A stretch of DNA of 64,000 bases from Symsagittifera roscoffensis (taxonomy: Eukaryota; Xenacoelomorpha; Acoela; Convolutidae), in NCBI RefSeq assembly GCF_963678635.1, contig NC_087066.1, forward strand, positions 13,686,517-13,750,516, written 5' to 3'. Of this stretch, positions 1 to 10,123 are shown piece by piece (within the stretch, counting starts at the first letter, position 1; each line of letters starts with the position of its first letter). Under the pieces are notes generated by a model, which made no database searches, was not told the origin of the DNA, and saw only the letters and a list, made by a program, of their open reading frames with translations. A program made the position numbers and the translations under genes.

Positions 1-241
1 ACGAAAGATCACTGTCACCTATAGGACGTTTTTATCTGATTATCAATTGTGTTTTGTGTATTGGTTATAATATCTGGTGGAATTTTGTGTTAACGTTATT
101 CTAGGTAACTGGGTGGAGTTAGTGGTATCTTAACAGTAATAAGGCCCTGTGTGTAACTTAAGCTGATTCACTAATAGCATCTCTAAAAGTATAAAAGATA
201 TTTTGATATTGAAGAAATTGAACGAGCAGGCTTAGGCAAGT
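1..241. other. AT-rich leader upstream of retroelement 1
   Basis: No reading frame of useful length lies here. The segment is T-rich and precedes the first frames of the gypsy-like element, so it could be the element's 5' untranslated region or an LTR edge cut by the window start. I saw no matching copy downstream that would establish it as an LTR. Confidence 0.3.
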
Positions 242-884
242 TTGCTCAAGAATTTTGCGGCACCTGTGCATTGTCGTCAATTTGTAATTTTTTTATCACA
301 AAATATGCAGCGTAGAGACTCGTTAAGAGTAATAATCAAGGTTCCCAGGCTGAGTACGGGATGCACGCGCAAGTTTATATCACGGCGTAGCCAATCCTCG
401 ATTAGCAGCATTTCCGACGTTTTTGCTGGCGATGCAATGAGTAAAGGTCAAGCTAATCTTTCAGTAAGCGGAATGAAACTGAGAAGCAAGAAGAAACCTC
501 GACGGTGATGGAGGGCAAAGTACGGAGGCCGGACCGGCAAACGAAATGCCAACGGACCCAAAGAGCAACAGGTGGAGAAAGGAACAATCTCCTCTAGTCA
601 AACAGGGCAAGAACGCGACGGTGTCGAGCATAAGCCCAAGGGAGGAGCAAACGAATTCGAAAGCCAACAAAAGCTGTAAGACTTTGTATGATGAACGCAC
701 AACCCCGCTCCGAGCTGATGGATTGCCTTCCAGTTATGACCATCTGGAGCTGGTGCATTCAGATGTGGATTTCACACCGAGTCCGATGCATGAAAAGAGC
801 AAGAAAGCGTTGTCCATTTCGCCATCCAGGCCGATGTATGATGGTATAACGGTAAATCATCCTCGACGTTCGTCACACCGATGA
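242..884 (+). pseudogene. Basic 5' frames of retroelement 1, possible Gag N-terminus
   Basis: Two successive frames, 242-508 (88 codons) and 546-884 (112 codons), both read into the next Gag frame in the same direction. They are rich in Lys, Arg, Ser and Pro and show no recognisable domain. The second stops at 884 and overlaps the start of the coiled-coil frame at 881 by four bases. A frameshifted N-terminal extension of Gag is the simplest reading. Unrelated upstream ORFs are the alternative. Codon composition resembles the downstream gag-pol more than the AT-rich sequence beyond 17.5 kb. The start codon is uncertain. Confidence 0.4.
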
Positions 885-1794
885 TGTCGATGGGCACACG
901 GAAAGGTGGTGCGTCATCAAGCACCAGGCTAGAACCTCAGTTGACCTCATCGTCTCTGGGTCTTACCCCAGTGCTGGGGAAGGCTGGCGACGTAAGAGAT
1001 ATGTTTGCCGGTGTAATTACAGGCCTGAAAGAGCTGCGATGGGACATGGTCATGAGAACGGATCGAGTCGAAGAGAAAGCTCAGCAAGGCCAGGAAAAAT
1101 TGAGAGGCGAGCTAACGGTCGTAAAGTCACAAGCAAGAACCAATCAGACCCAATTGATTCGGAACACCGATCAATGCCTAGCCGAGAGCTTGGCTCTAGC
1201 AACTAAGGAGGCAGAAGAAAGATACTCTAGGAAGAGGAGAGATATCGAGCGATTGTTGAACGATCATGACAATACCTATGCTCACAGGATGACTAGCATG
1301 GAGAAAAAGTTAGAAGCCAAATCTGATCTGATGATGCGGACATTCGATGAGATCTTGAACGGTAGCAATTCGGAGAAGCGTCCCGCCTCAATGGAGGACT
1401 CACGCCTGGCGACTGATGGAGACGGAGCCCACAGCTATGCAGGGGCCCAGCCGATATCAAGAGCGAGTTTCGAGTCTAGACATAGGGAGAGGCCAAGGGC
1501 AGCCCCGTCGGGGCGGGTTGGACAAATAGAACTCTGCCAGAAGCGGATGCCACGTCGGGGAAACGGTTGCCCACAATGCAACAAGTCAGATCAGTGCCAG
1601 ACTCGACTACCGTCTCGCAGGACAGAACGATGTACGTTTCGATGTTTGAATCTTTGAATAGATCTCTTGAAACGTTTATCACTAAAATCTCGAAGCCAAC
1701 CAAAAGAGGAGAGAGGTCAAGAAGGACACTAAAAAAACCAAAACACACAAGTACCAATCAGATGGCTGCATCGATTCCTGGAAAGAGGCGATGA
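881..1794 (+). pseudogene. Coiled-coil portion of Gag, retroelement 1
   Basis: The 258-codon frame at 881-1657 is dominated from about residue 55 to 160 by charged, Leu/Ala-spaced sequence typical of a coiled coil (runs such as RKRRDIERLLNDHDNTYAHR). From about 1567 the coding signal moves to another frame (1567-1794) containing TMYVSMFESLNRSLETFITK, so at least one frameshift separates them. Capsid polyproteins of several Ty3/gypsy lineages start with such a helical region. It sits directly before the capsid-nucleocapsid frame at 1883. No enzymatic motif is visible. The Gag assignment rests on position and downstream neighbours. Confidence 0.6.
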
Positions 1795-1882
1795 AGTTCC
1801 ATTTGAGGAAAAGAATCTCTCCAAGAAACAGGAATGCAGCGCACTGACAAGCAACCTAGAAGACACGGCCCTAAGCTGTGTA

Positions 1883-2707
1883 ATGACGAAGAAGACTAAT
1901 GAACGAGACAGCGCTCACAAATTATTCGACATCTTGCTGAATCGTTTCGGCTCGGGTGTACAGGGGCATCAAGCTATGGTGAAATTTGAAAAGATTTGTC
2001 AAAGAGATGACGAATCCATAGACAAGTTCTTGGTTGACCTCGGGTTACTCAGAAGGAGGAGCAATTCCGACGAGAGGATATCGGAGGGGAATTTGGCCAT
2101 TGCCTCTAAGTTCAAGAATGGAGTAAAAAGTGATGAGCTAAAAACCTTGTTGGCCACGCACTTTACCCTATCGCTGGACCAGGTGCCCACGCCCGATGAT
2201 TTGCGCATGAAGACGCGTGAGAACTTGCTCATAAAACCAAGGGCGCAAAATCGCTCCAGCAATTACGGCAACTACAGTGGAAAAATTACTGGCGCGAACT
2301 CCAGTTGGTATAGACCTCGTGACGACATGGATAAGAGAAGGTCAGGTGCAAATTGTGGTTCGATGCACAACCATGTTTCCACCTGTTCTAATTACAATCA
2401 AAATATGAAGGCGATAGGCTATTTTCTTGACGATGTTGATGCGACGGACGAGGACCACGAAGAGTACGTGAGAGGGCTCATAATGAAGTATGGACCGAAA
2501 TGCTTCTTCTGCAATTTAGGTGGACATTTCAAGTCGGAATGCACTCAATTTTGGGATGCAGTGGCGGACGCGAGGCATCTCCGCCATGAAGAGGCGCTTT
2601 CAGGGTTCAGAGCTAGCCGAGCACGCCTGATGAATGAAGCCAAAATGCGGAAGAAGGAGATGACACCAGTCACATTCACGACAAGGATTATGAGTCACCT
2701 TACCTGA
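1883..2707 (+). pseudogene. gag: Gag capsid and nucleocapsid (CCHC), retroelement 1
   Basis: A 274-codon frame. Residues 10-115 resemble the helical capsid region of gypsy Gag (FDILLNRFGSG, followed by a block with ESIDKFLVDLGLLRRRS). A zinc knuckle is complete at residues 207-220, C-x2-C-x4-H-x4-C, in CFFCNLGGHFKSEC. An earlier knuckle near residues 155-168 is damaged: its first Cys is Gly and its His is Asn, which leaves ANCGSMHNHVSTC. Gag binds and packages the element RNA in cytoplasmic particles. The frame ends at 2707, and the sequence reads into the protease-linker frame at 2727 in another phase. The start is arbitrary because the true frame enters from upstream with shifts. Confidence 0.85.
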
Positions 2708-2726
2708 TGAGGCGATTGCCTCGAGC

Positions 2727-3502
2727 GTGGAGGCAGAGTCAGCCGGTGCGCTCAAAGTGGGTTATGGCTTAGCGGCACACACCGCATTACAGAACGTTCA
2801 GCAAGAGTTGGCCACGAAAAAAGTTGAGCAGTGGGAAAGGTCTGCGTTGGAGAACACAGCGTTGCGCGAGAAAATTGACACTCTAGGGAGAACAACGAAG
2901 GAAGACGACAACCAGGAACCTAAGAAGCAGGGCCTAAAGTTGAAGGTCATCTCGGGGAAAACCTTTGGCATGACAAGAGAAGGGACAAAAATAATGTCAT
3001 TATTCTCGGTTGCAGGACATCAGGTGGTGAAGAGTTTGAGTGAAACGTTCGAGATCACCTAGACATCTACGCGGACTACCTGGGAGAGAAAGATCCAAAG
3101 TTGGACTCTAGGGCAGTGCGAGCGTTGCTCACAACACGAGGCCCAAAACTCATGAAAGTAGATGGACAATAAATTGAAGTCCATGGCCCATATCCGATTC
3201 CGATGAATTTGGACGGCATTAACGCTTAGACGAAAGCTCACGTGACCTTTACAAGCGACAGTGTAGGCCGGATCTACATCGGTCGAGAAGAGCTTAAGGT
3301 ACGACGAATCGGACAAAACGCCATGCTTGAACAGGATGTGCAAGTCAAACAACTTTCCCTGATAAGACTATTAGACACCGGTTCAGTGGTCAGCGTCATG
3401 CCTGTCAGTAATTGGACTGACATGGGCTTCGACAGGTCGGATCTGATACCGACCAATATCAGACTGGAAGCGGCCAATCAAGGCGCAATCTATGTGACAT
3501 AA
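2727..3502 (+). pseudogene. pro: Aspartic protease region, retroelement 1 pol
   Basis: The frame at 2727-3062 is a charged linker. After stops near 3062 and 3228, the frame at 3242-3502 has the retropepsin signature LLDTGSVVSVMP, with the catalytic Asp at residue 45 of that frame (about 3374). Retropepsins are homodimers that cleave Gag-Pol. The expected downstream flap and the Ala-Thr/Ile-Ile-Gly-Arg type motif lie in the broken stretch 3503-3650, where GRDFVLNFDVTIDLNDG can still be read around 3600. Several stops interrupt the domain, so it cannot be made as one protein. Assignment is firm because DTG lies between zinc knuckle and RT. Confidence 0.8.
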
Positions 3503-4083
3503 CGGACTCCGATCATATCACTTTAGCTAGGAGGAAGGCATCTTTGGATGAGTTTTTGGCTGTACAAAATCTAGACCAGTTCGACCAATTTATCCCAGGA
3601 AGAGACTTTGTGCTCAACTTCGATGTCACGATTGACCTCAACGACGGCTGAATAAGAACCAAGGACCCAGAGAGGAAGTATGAAAAGAAACCTGTTAATA
3701 AGATCATGATTAACCAAGCAAAGGTGCCAATTTTCCTGTATCGGAAAGTTAAGTTAAAACCAAATCAGGACGTAGTAGCGGCATTTAGAATGAGGAACTT
3801 GAATGAGCTCAGTAATAACAGACAAGTGTGTCTGGTACCCAACCCAAACAGTAAGACCTCGGCTATTTTAGGAAGAAGCTTCTCGCTCACTCAGAACGGA
3901 CTGTGTGTGAGTGGGTTGTTGAACACAGAGGCAACCACGGTGACGATACAACGAGGGAAGAAGCTTGGCTACACATCGCCTCTGAATACAAACTATCAGA
4001 GTGTGGAGAACTTTAGGAGATTTGATGTAACTGAGTGTCATTTACATGCCAAGCAAGAAATGCATATTAAAGAGGATAAGTGA
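3503..4083 (+). pseudogene. Protease C-terminal part and PR-RT connecting domain
   Basis: From 3503 to 3705 protease-distal sequence survives in broken form. The frame 3706-4083 (125 codons) follows, with alternating hydrophobic and polar residues and Asn/Pro-rich turns (RMRNLNELSNNRQVCLVPN), the pattern of the beta-rich connector often found between protease and RT in gypsy polyproteins. No catalytic motif of its own is visible. It ends at 4083 and overlaps the next frame at 4046 in a different phase, which indicates a frameshift at about 4050-4080. Confidence 0.55.
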
Positions 4084-4932
4084 ATTGAAATCTTCTGAAA
4101 AATTGTTTTTAATGAAGTCGGAGACAGACGATGGGCTGTCTAGTTGTTTATACTTTCCTGAGAGACTAACAAAATCAGAATTAGCAGCAAAAAAGCCAGT
4201 CCTATCTGAGATAGAGCAACTAAAGGGCAAAGTATCGGACAAGGAACTGGACTTGCTCAGAGCGGTGTTGAATCGGAACGCAGACATTTTTTCGAAGCAC
4301 AAGGCTGATATGGGTTGCCGCAATTTTGTAGATTTTGTTGTGATTTCCGTTACTTGAACGCAGTAACAATAAAGGACGCATACCCGATCCCCCTTATTGA
4401 TGAGAGCCTCTCCAAGTTCTTCACGATATTGGATTTGGACTCTGCGTTTTGGCAAGTGCCCCTCAGGAAACAGGATCGGGAGAAAAAGGGCTTCGCGTGT
4501 GAACTGGGACTGTTCCAATGGAAGAGGATGCCGTTTGGATTGTGCAACGCGACGGCCACTTTCTAGTGACTGTTGGCCCAGTCACTCACGAGTGTAACCA
4601 AGAGAAATGGGAACCTCATCGTGTGCTATGTCGATGATGATCGCAACACCAACACTAGAGGACCATACAGAGAGGTTGGACGAAGTCTTTGTTTGCTAGA
4701 AGCAGGCTAGCCTGAAGTGTAAGCGCTTCAAGTGCGAAATCCTCAGAGACTCCATCAAGTATCTGGGTCGCCTTGTGGACAAATATGGAGTCAGACCGGA
4801 TCCTAAAGCGGTCGAAGCGGTAATGACCTAGAGGGCACCAAAGACTGACACGCAATTGATGGGCTTCCTAGGATTCGCTAACTACTACTGAGAGTTTATT
4901 AAAGGATATGTCTATGAGAAATAAGGGTAAAA
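4046..4932 (+). pseudogene. pol: Reverse transcriptase, retroelement 1
   Basis: RT motifs lie in order. FCCDFRYLNAVTIKDAYPIP leads to LDLDSAFWQVPL (4315-4566; the Asp of LDLDSAF is the first metal ligand), then RMPFGLCNATATF, then the catalytic CYVDD at 4624-4638, then the thumb/connection with SIKYLGRLVDKYGV and LMGFLGFANYY near 4750-4890. It would copy element RNA into cDNA. Lesions are clear: a TAG directly after TATF at 4567, a frameshift just after YVDD, in-frame stops near 4699, 4829 and 4890. A piece of the fingers region before FCCDF is missing relative to the usual spacing from the preceding frame (4046-4357). Ty3/gypsy affinity rests on motif style and domain order. Confidence 0.9.
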
Positions 4933-4985
4933 AGTTCACCTGAACTGATGAGACTCATCAACTTTGCGAGGCTCCGGTCCTCGGC

Positions 4986-5400
4986 ATGCCGACAGAAAAG
5001 GGGATATTTGTATTAGACACAGACGCATCAGTGGTTGCGATATCGGGCATACTTCACCGGGAACAAGAGTGGAATGGGAGAACTGTTTTCCGACCAATAG
5101 CTTGTGGAAGTAAGGTCCTGAGCGACACTGAAATGAAGTGCGGTGCACCAAAAGCGGAGATGTTCGCGGTGATCACTTTCGTGGAAAATTAGAGAGCCTA
5201 CTTTGACAGTACTCCCTTCAAGTTACGCGTGGACAATCGTGCTCTTGCGTTGCTGAAGACCCATTCGATGAACGAAAGGTATATTGTTCGTTGGATCGTG
5301 CGTCTGGACGGATACCACATGATCATAGAGCATCGAAACCGTCACAAGAACAAGAATGCCGACAACCTCAGCAAAAGGACAGAATGTTATGAGCGACTAG
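4986..5400 (+). pseudogene. RNase H, retroelement 1
   Basis: The frame at 4986-5192 begins MPTEKGIFVLDTDASVVAIS. The Asp in LDTDAS is the first RNase H carboxylate and the following GILHREQEWNGR strand fits gypsy RNase H. After a TAG at about 5191 the domain resumes with RVDNRALALL (the Asp in the VDN block) and ends with NKNADNLSKR, the usual C-terminal ADxLSR signature. The domain degrades the RNA strand of the RNA:DNA hybrid. Only the internal stop and possible small indels spoil it. It continues in frame into the long linker at 5229-6206. Confidence 0.85.
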
Positions 5401-6886
5401 AGGAAAAGCAGGCCAATGAGGTAAAAATTAAAGTTGGGTTCTCATTCCTAGACAAGGAAACCAAGGACAAACTGCCACTCACCAGGTGGATTGAAAAGTC
5501 AGGGCACCCCATACCAGGACATCCTGAACTTCCGGTGGAGACGGCCGTTGAATTAAAGGGGTTGGCCAGGGGTGATCCTGTCCCATTGGATTTGCTAGTT
5601 AGCTCAAACCTGGTACAGCAAGGGCTTACCAGGTTGGGTATCAACAGCATGGCCCTGCTAAACAGGACGATGAACGTAGCACCCGAGGTCATGGGGAAAC
5701 TCCGTAACTTACTAGACAGAGAAGTTGAAATGGATGATCGTGAAGTAATGGTGACAATGCAGCTGCTGTTGACCATCACTGAAAGAACGGTGAAAAGGCC
5801 GGTGATCATCCGGAGTCGGGATGTTGAATGGGATTGCCGGTCGATAGTGAACCAGCTACTGAACTCGATGCCGAAAGATGTACTGTTGAGGACCTCGTTC
5901 ACGGAACATCGAGAAGCAACAAATATCCAAACCACTGAGGAGGCCAGGGCTGAGTCAAAATCCAGCGTGACGAGAAAGGTTCAATTCACCGATGCAAAGG
6001 AGGAGTACGAGCCGTGCTCGGACTATTCATCTGGGGACGAAGCATTGTCCGGGGAGTCATGCACTTTCGGGCCCGGACAAAATGACTTGTCGGGAAGACA
6101 ATGTCAAGACAACATAGAGACAGAATGTTGTCCGGGGAGACGAATTGAAAGCGACCAAGAGACCGAATTTTGTCAGGGGAGTCGAAAAACATCACAGACA
6201 AATTAGAACATAATGATGCGCAATCCATCGGCTCGAGTGATGACTCGAGGCCTCAGTCCTGGGAGAATACATCGGAAATCACTTCCAACTCCAACATCTC
6301 GGAGGTTGCGATTCATTCCTTGTTAGTGGAACGGAAACAGCGCGGGTTGCGTCGGGAAAGGCATCAGGACCCGGACAGAGACAGGTATACCTACGATGAA
6401 GAGGGCACTGTAGTGGATAACACCACAGATGAACTCGAACTGATAGCAGTGTCGAAACGTTCGACCAGATTACTTCCGCATGCTACGGTCGTCCGTACCA
6501 ACCTAGAGCCATCAGTGCAAGAAGCAACAAACTTGAAGAAGATATGGTGTGTTAAGTTGATGGATGATGCTCATGCCCCGGAGATAAATAGCGAACAGCT
6601 AAACGTGGTAAAGACGTACCTGAAAGACAGGTACCGACTGTCGGATCTCTTAAGGGCTCAGCGAAATGACAGGATGACGAGCAATCTAGATAGGTGGATC
6701 GAGAATCGAGCACCTGACAAAAGGGATATAGAGGAGGACAGCTTTAAGATCTTAAAGCAATTTTACTTGAAGAGAAAAGATTTGTTGTACTTAAACAAAG
6801 ACGGATCGTGGCCTGCAAAATTAAACAAAAAGGACAAAATTTTACAAGTATATTTCAATAGTGCTACTGCAACTGTATCAGACTGA
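5401..6886 (+). pseudogene. Long linker between RNase H and integrase
   Basis: Nearly 500 codons separate RNase H from the integrase zinc finger. This is far longer than the usual gypsy tether. Two frames cover it, 5229-6206 and 6170-6886, overlapping by 37 bases in different phases. The first part is mixed globular sequence (DREVEMDDREVMVTMQLLLT). The second becomes acidic and Ser/Cys/Gly-rich around 6040-6190, where a short TTGTC-GGGGAG-like word recurs. The last part, up to 6886, regains a structured look (RYRLSDLLRAQRNDRMTSNL). I recognise no domain. It may tether pol modules or bind host factors. The same coding bias and direction indicate it belongs to the element. Confidence 0.6.
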
Positions 6887-6902
6887 ATTGCTTTTTTGTT
6901 TT

Positions 6903-7690
6903 ACATTGTCAGATGGGCCATCAAGGCGTAGACAAAATGTATAATAGGATACAGAAACGGTTCGAATGGCCGGGCCTAAGAAAAGCCTGTGAAAAATGGA
7001 TTTCTGCATGCTTGTCATGTCAACAGGCAAAGGAACCCAGGTAACTGAGGTTTCCCCTGCAGTCAATAGAGTTGTCAGGATTCAATGAGGTGGTGCGAAT
7101 CAATCATCAGAAAAAACGCATGACAGCCACGGGCTACAATCAAGTGCTGGTAATGATTGATCATTTCACAAAATAAGCAGAGGCAGCTCGCTGCATGACA
7201 GCATCAGCAGACGAAACGTAAGATCACTTGATAAAAATGTAGATAGCGAGACACGGCTGCCCCATACATTCCAATCAGACAATGGCAAAGCATTCGTGGA
7301 TGATCTCACGAAGGAGTTAATGAAGATGTCGCATGTGGCACAGGCCCACTCGACCCCACGCATGAATTGCCTGGTTGAAAAGCAGAATTGCACGTTAGTG
7401 TCCATGTTGAGGGTTTATTAACCAAGATACATGGTTGACTGGGATAGAAACTTGCCGCAAGTGATGGGCGCTTATAACAGCACAGAACATTCTACCACGG
7501 GAATAAATCCGCACATGATGATAACTGGCCTGGATAAAATTCGGACGGAAAGAAAGCGGCACCGCAAATGTACGTGCGTGTTGTGATCAGAAGGCAGCAG
7601 GACCTCAATGATCTAAGCAGAAGGAACACGCAACAGGCGCAAATCAGACAAAACGTGATTTGATAAAAGGACAGCGGATGCAAAACTTAC
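6903..7690 (+). pseudogene. Integrase, retroelement 1
   Basis: The HHCC zinc finger is visible: the His at 6903-6905 and the His of MGHQGVDKMYNRI, then ISACLSCQQAK. The core follows: VLVMIDHFTK, FQSDNGKAF (second catalytic Asp at 7278-7280), and LVEKQNCTLVSMLRVY (catalytic Glu at 7377-7379). In the first strand the sequence reads VVRINHQKK, with Asn at 7102-7104 where the first catalytic Asp is expected, so the active site appears lost. Stops occur at about 7041 and within ITK-type positions near 7174 and 7420. Integrase would insert cDNA into host chromatin. Order RT-RNase H-IN supports Ty3/gypsy rather than Copia. Confidence 0.87.
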
Positions 7691-8397
7691 TCGGTTGGAG
7701 ATTGTGTCTGGGTGTTCCAGGAAGTAGTTACACCAAAGGGAACCAAGAAGTTACTGAAAACTGGCGTGGTCCATTTCAAATAACTGAAGTGCACCAAGGA
7801 GGTCGTTTTTATTGATTGAACACCGGACGAGCGGCTCATTACGAAAACATCAAGCCACACAAGGCATCGTCAGAGGACTGGTGCATCCCAACTGACATTC
7901 ACGACAAAGACTATTTTATAGTGGACCCGACCTGCGAGGTGAATGAGAGAGGCACGCGCTACAAAAACGACGGGAATGAGGTAGTAGATGATGGTGATCT
8001 GCCACTAGACCTGGAGTTAACCAAGCGTGTGGGGGTTGACGACGAAACACTTCCATATTCAGAAGAAGACTGGCACTGCCCAGAGCAAACTGAAATTGAT
8101 AAAGAAATACAACCTGACTGTCCCTCCACCATGGGGACAAGACAAGGTAAAAATGGAAGGAATAAGAAGAAGTACAATCCATGTGGCGAAGATTTGGTAT
8201 CAGACAGAATAGTCTTGAGCGACATGATGGACTCGCTAGTGGGCCTGAACGAAGTAATGGGGCCACAAGAGGTTGACCTAGTGAATGACACGGAACAGGA
8301 TTGGATCGACGATCGCTCGGAACCAGAAGTGGAGTTCGAACCGGAGATGGAGCAGATGCATGAGCACGAATTGACAAATTTGCGAGTGCTCGAATGA
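7691..8397 (+). pseudogene. Integrase C-terminal domain and acidic Pol tail
   Basis: Around 7695-7790 the sequence reads VGDCVWVFQEVVTPKGTKK and LLKTGVVHFK, the small beta-barrel-type domain at the C-terminus of gypsy integrases. After a shift, the frame 7816-8397 (193 codons) carries ERLITKTSSHTRHRQ-like sequence in one phase and then a strongly acidic tail (EDW, DDGDLPLDLELTK, repeated Glu/Asp to the stop). No known domain is visible in the tail. It ends the pol coding region. The next coding signal begins about 200 bases later. Confidence 0.6.
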
Positions 8398-8604
8398 CTC
8401 CATGATCTGCCAGCAGATCCCAAATAGACAATATTGACGACTCAGGATGTAGATCAGGATAGCATTAAATACATCAGTCGTGACGCACACCGGAAACTTC
8501 ATTATTAAAAAATTAAAATTGGCAAAGAAAACCGGAGAGCTAGAAACGGAGAGTGAAAACGCAAAAAATCGCCTTTTGCACGAACTTTTGAACCATATTT
8601 TGAT
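8398..8604 (+). other. Short stretch between Pol tail and macro-like ORF
   Basis: A frame at 8480-8680 reads LKLAKKTGELETESENAKNR, charged and helical, but it overlaps the macro-like ORF and is broken. It may be the N-terminal part of that ORF in another phase. Nothing else is visible. Confidence 0.3.
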
Positions 8605-9075
8605 ATGCCACATCACTACTCGAACAATATCATTATCACGGATAATGTTTTCATACTCACGGAACGTATGTACGCTATAGCGATAACCGCGTGTGTAAGT
8701 TTTAAGACAGTTCTAGCCGCCGACTTTAAGAGAGAATACAAGAAAATCGAGTTTTTATGGAAACAGAGGCCTGGTGTGGGAGGGAGGATAGCGTTGCCCC
8801 CTGTCTCATCACAGACACCAGGGAAATATTTGTGTTTCCTGGTAACTAAGGCCACTGAGAAACAACATGTATATCCGGAGAGCTTGGTGCTGGCCTTGAC
8901 TCGACTTAGGGATTTTCTGGTTGAGAGAGGAGTGACCTCTCTCTCTCTACCAGTCTATAATCCCAATAGGGGAAAGCTGCATCCGAGAAAGTTATTTGCC
9001 CTTGTACATGTGATATTCTCGGAAATGGACATAGAGGTCTACTTACATAAAAAATATTATCTGAGCATATGCTAA
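8605..9075 (+). CDS. Macro-domain-like protein in the third-ORF position
   Basis: A 156-codon open frame without internal stops. The core reads ADFKREYKKIEFLWKQ, a Gly-rich GVGGRIALPP segment, GKYLCFLVTKA, ALTRLRDFLVERGVTSLSLP and VHVIFSEMDIEVYLHKK. This order (start helix, Gly-rich turn, strand Y-LxTK, regularly spaced helix, strand ending in P, final helix and DIxxY-type strand) matches the macro domain, in particular the compact Poa1/ALC1-like proteins that bind or process ADP-ribose. The motif NPNRGKLHP stands where the phosphate-binding loop G-G-G or G-x-G-L usually lies, so activity is uncertain. It follows pol directly, where errantiviruses would have env. Codon use matches pol. The true start may lie upstream in a shifted frame. 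Confidence 0.6.
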   Translation: MPHHYSNNIIITDNVFILTERMYAIAITACVSFKTVLAADFKREYKKIEFLWKQRPGVGGRIALPPVSSQTPGKYLCFLVTKATEKQHVYPESLVLALTRLRDFLVERGVTSLSLPVYNPNRGKLHPRKLFALVHVIFSEMDIEVYLHKKYYLSIC

Positions 9076-9460
9076 GAGCCACATACAGCGTTAGGTAACC
9101 TTTATTCGATTTGATTCTTAAGCATTAGGATTGAGTTTTAGGTTAGTTATTAGGTATTAAGTTATTATGTAGTGGTGGGAATATGTGATACTCATATGTT
9201 ATGTCATCTTTAGGTTATTTTTTATGTGATGTTAAGGTTATGGAAACCTGGAATGCTCCAGGTACGAAAGTTGACAGCGCTCAATTGTTTTGTCTAGATA
9301 AGATCGCTGGTGGACAATCCACCTTAATGCTGGCTTTTAAACCAAGAACAAAACAGAGTTTCAATGGATTGTTTTAAAATGATGTGAATGATGTTTTATC
9401 CTAGAGATGGAACACTTTGGAATGGTTAATTTAAGTCTTGACTTGAAATTTAGATCTTGA
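9076..9460. other. Non-coding spacer with two hairpins
   Basis: AT-rich spacer between the two coding blocks. Two perfect short hairpins lie within 80 bases: ACCTGGA-ATGC-TCCAGGT at 9246-9263 and GGTGGA-CAA-TCCACC at 9309-9323. They could be RNA structures in a leader (dimerisation, packaging or translation control). No gene was found. Confidence 0.5.
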
Positions 9461-10113
9461 TTGACCCTACTTTGTTTATTGAATTTGAACAATCAGCAGA
9501 ATACGACAAGACGCACAAGAAGAAGAATGAGTGACACCAACGATTTAATGGATTTTATGAATTATCTCAGCGAGTCTAGGAACGGCTCTGGACGAGGTGT
9601 ATTAGCGGTTGATCGATTGCAACTTTGGATTAGACGACCCGGAGCTGGCGATGTTCACCGTCGCACTCCTCAATGCGTTGGGAAAAGGTCTTGATGTTGG
9701 CCTTCGGCGAGTCTGGGGCCGCCGAGAGAGGTCAAAACCGACTAATGAGATGGCGACGAGAAGATATGTCTGACGACGACTTGGCTCGTGAGCCGGGACT
9801 TGGCGAGCAGAGGGATCACCGGCTGGGAGAGATGCCCCTACCTGTTCGACCATTGCATCCTTTCATCGGAGCGAAACGATCACGTGATTGGCCGGGTCCA
9901 TCACACTCAGCAGATTCTCCAACAGCAGCTCCTACACTGAAGAAAGTAATGATGAGTGAAATGGAGATTCAGACATCGGAGACTATTGAAACTTTACAAA
10001 AGAAGGAGACGGACTGGAAAGAGCTGCATGCCAAGTTGGAGGAGAAGTACAAGGCAATGGCCCGAGAAAGAGACGAAATGCAAATAACCCTCAAGGAAGA
10101 TAAAAAACTTTAA
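9461..10113 (+). pseudogene. First frames of the GC-rich cassette (coiled coil)
   Basis: Frames 9461-9694 and 9673-10113 overlap in different phases. The first is Arg-rich and includes MSDTNDLMDFMNYLSESRNG. The second is charged and ends with a clear coiled-coil stretch (ETLQKKETDWKELHAKLEEK at residues about 107-126), followed by the stop at 10113. A Gag-like or structural N-terminal protein is plausible from this layout, but no capsid or zinc-finger motif is present. It begins the chain of plus-strand frames that runs to 17,522. Confidence 0.5.
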
Positions 10114-10123
10114 AGAATTATAC

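Noticed and set aside
461-700. Minus-strand 79-codon frame with a hydrophobic stretch opposite the gag start
   Set aside because: Lies opposite stronger plus-strand coding sequence and has no motif; a shadow of the gag frame.
5387-5935. Minus-strand 182-codon open frame
   Set aside because: Exactly opposite the long pol linker frame; Ser-rich composition is what the reverse of this coding sequence would give.
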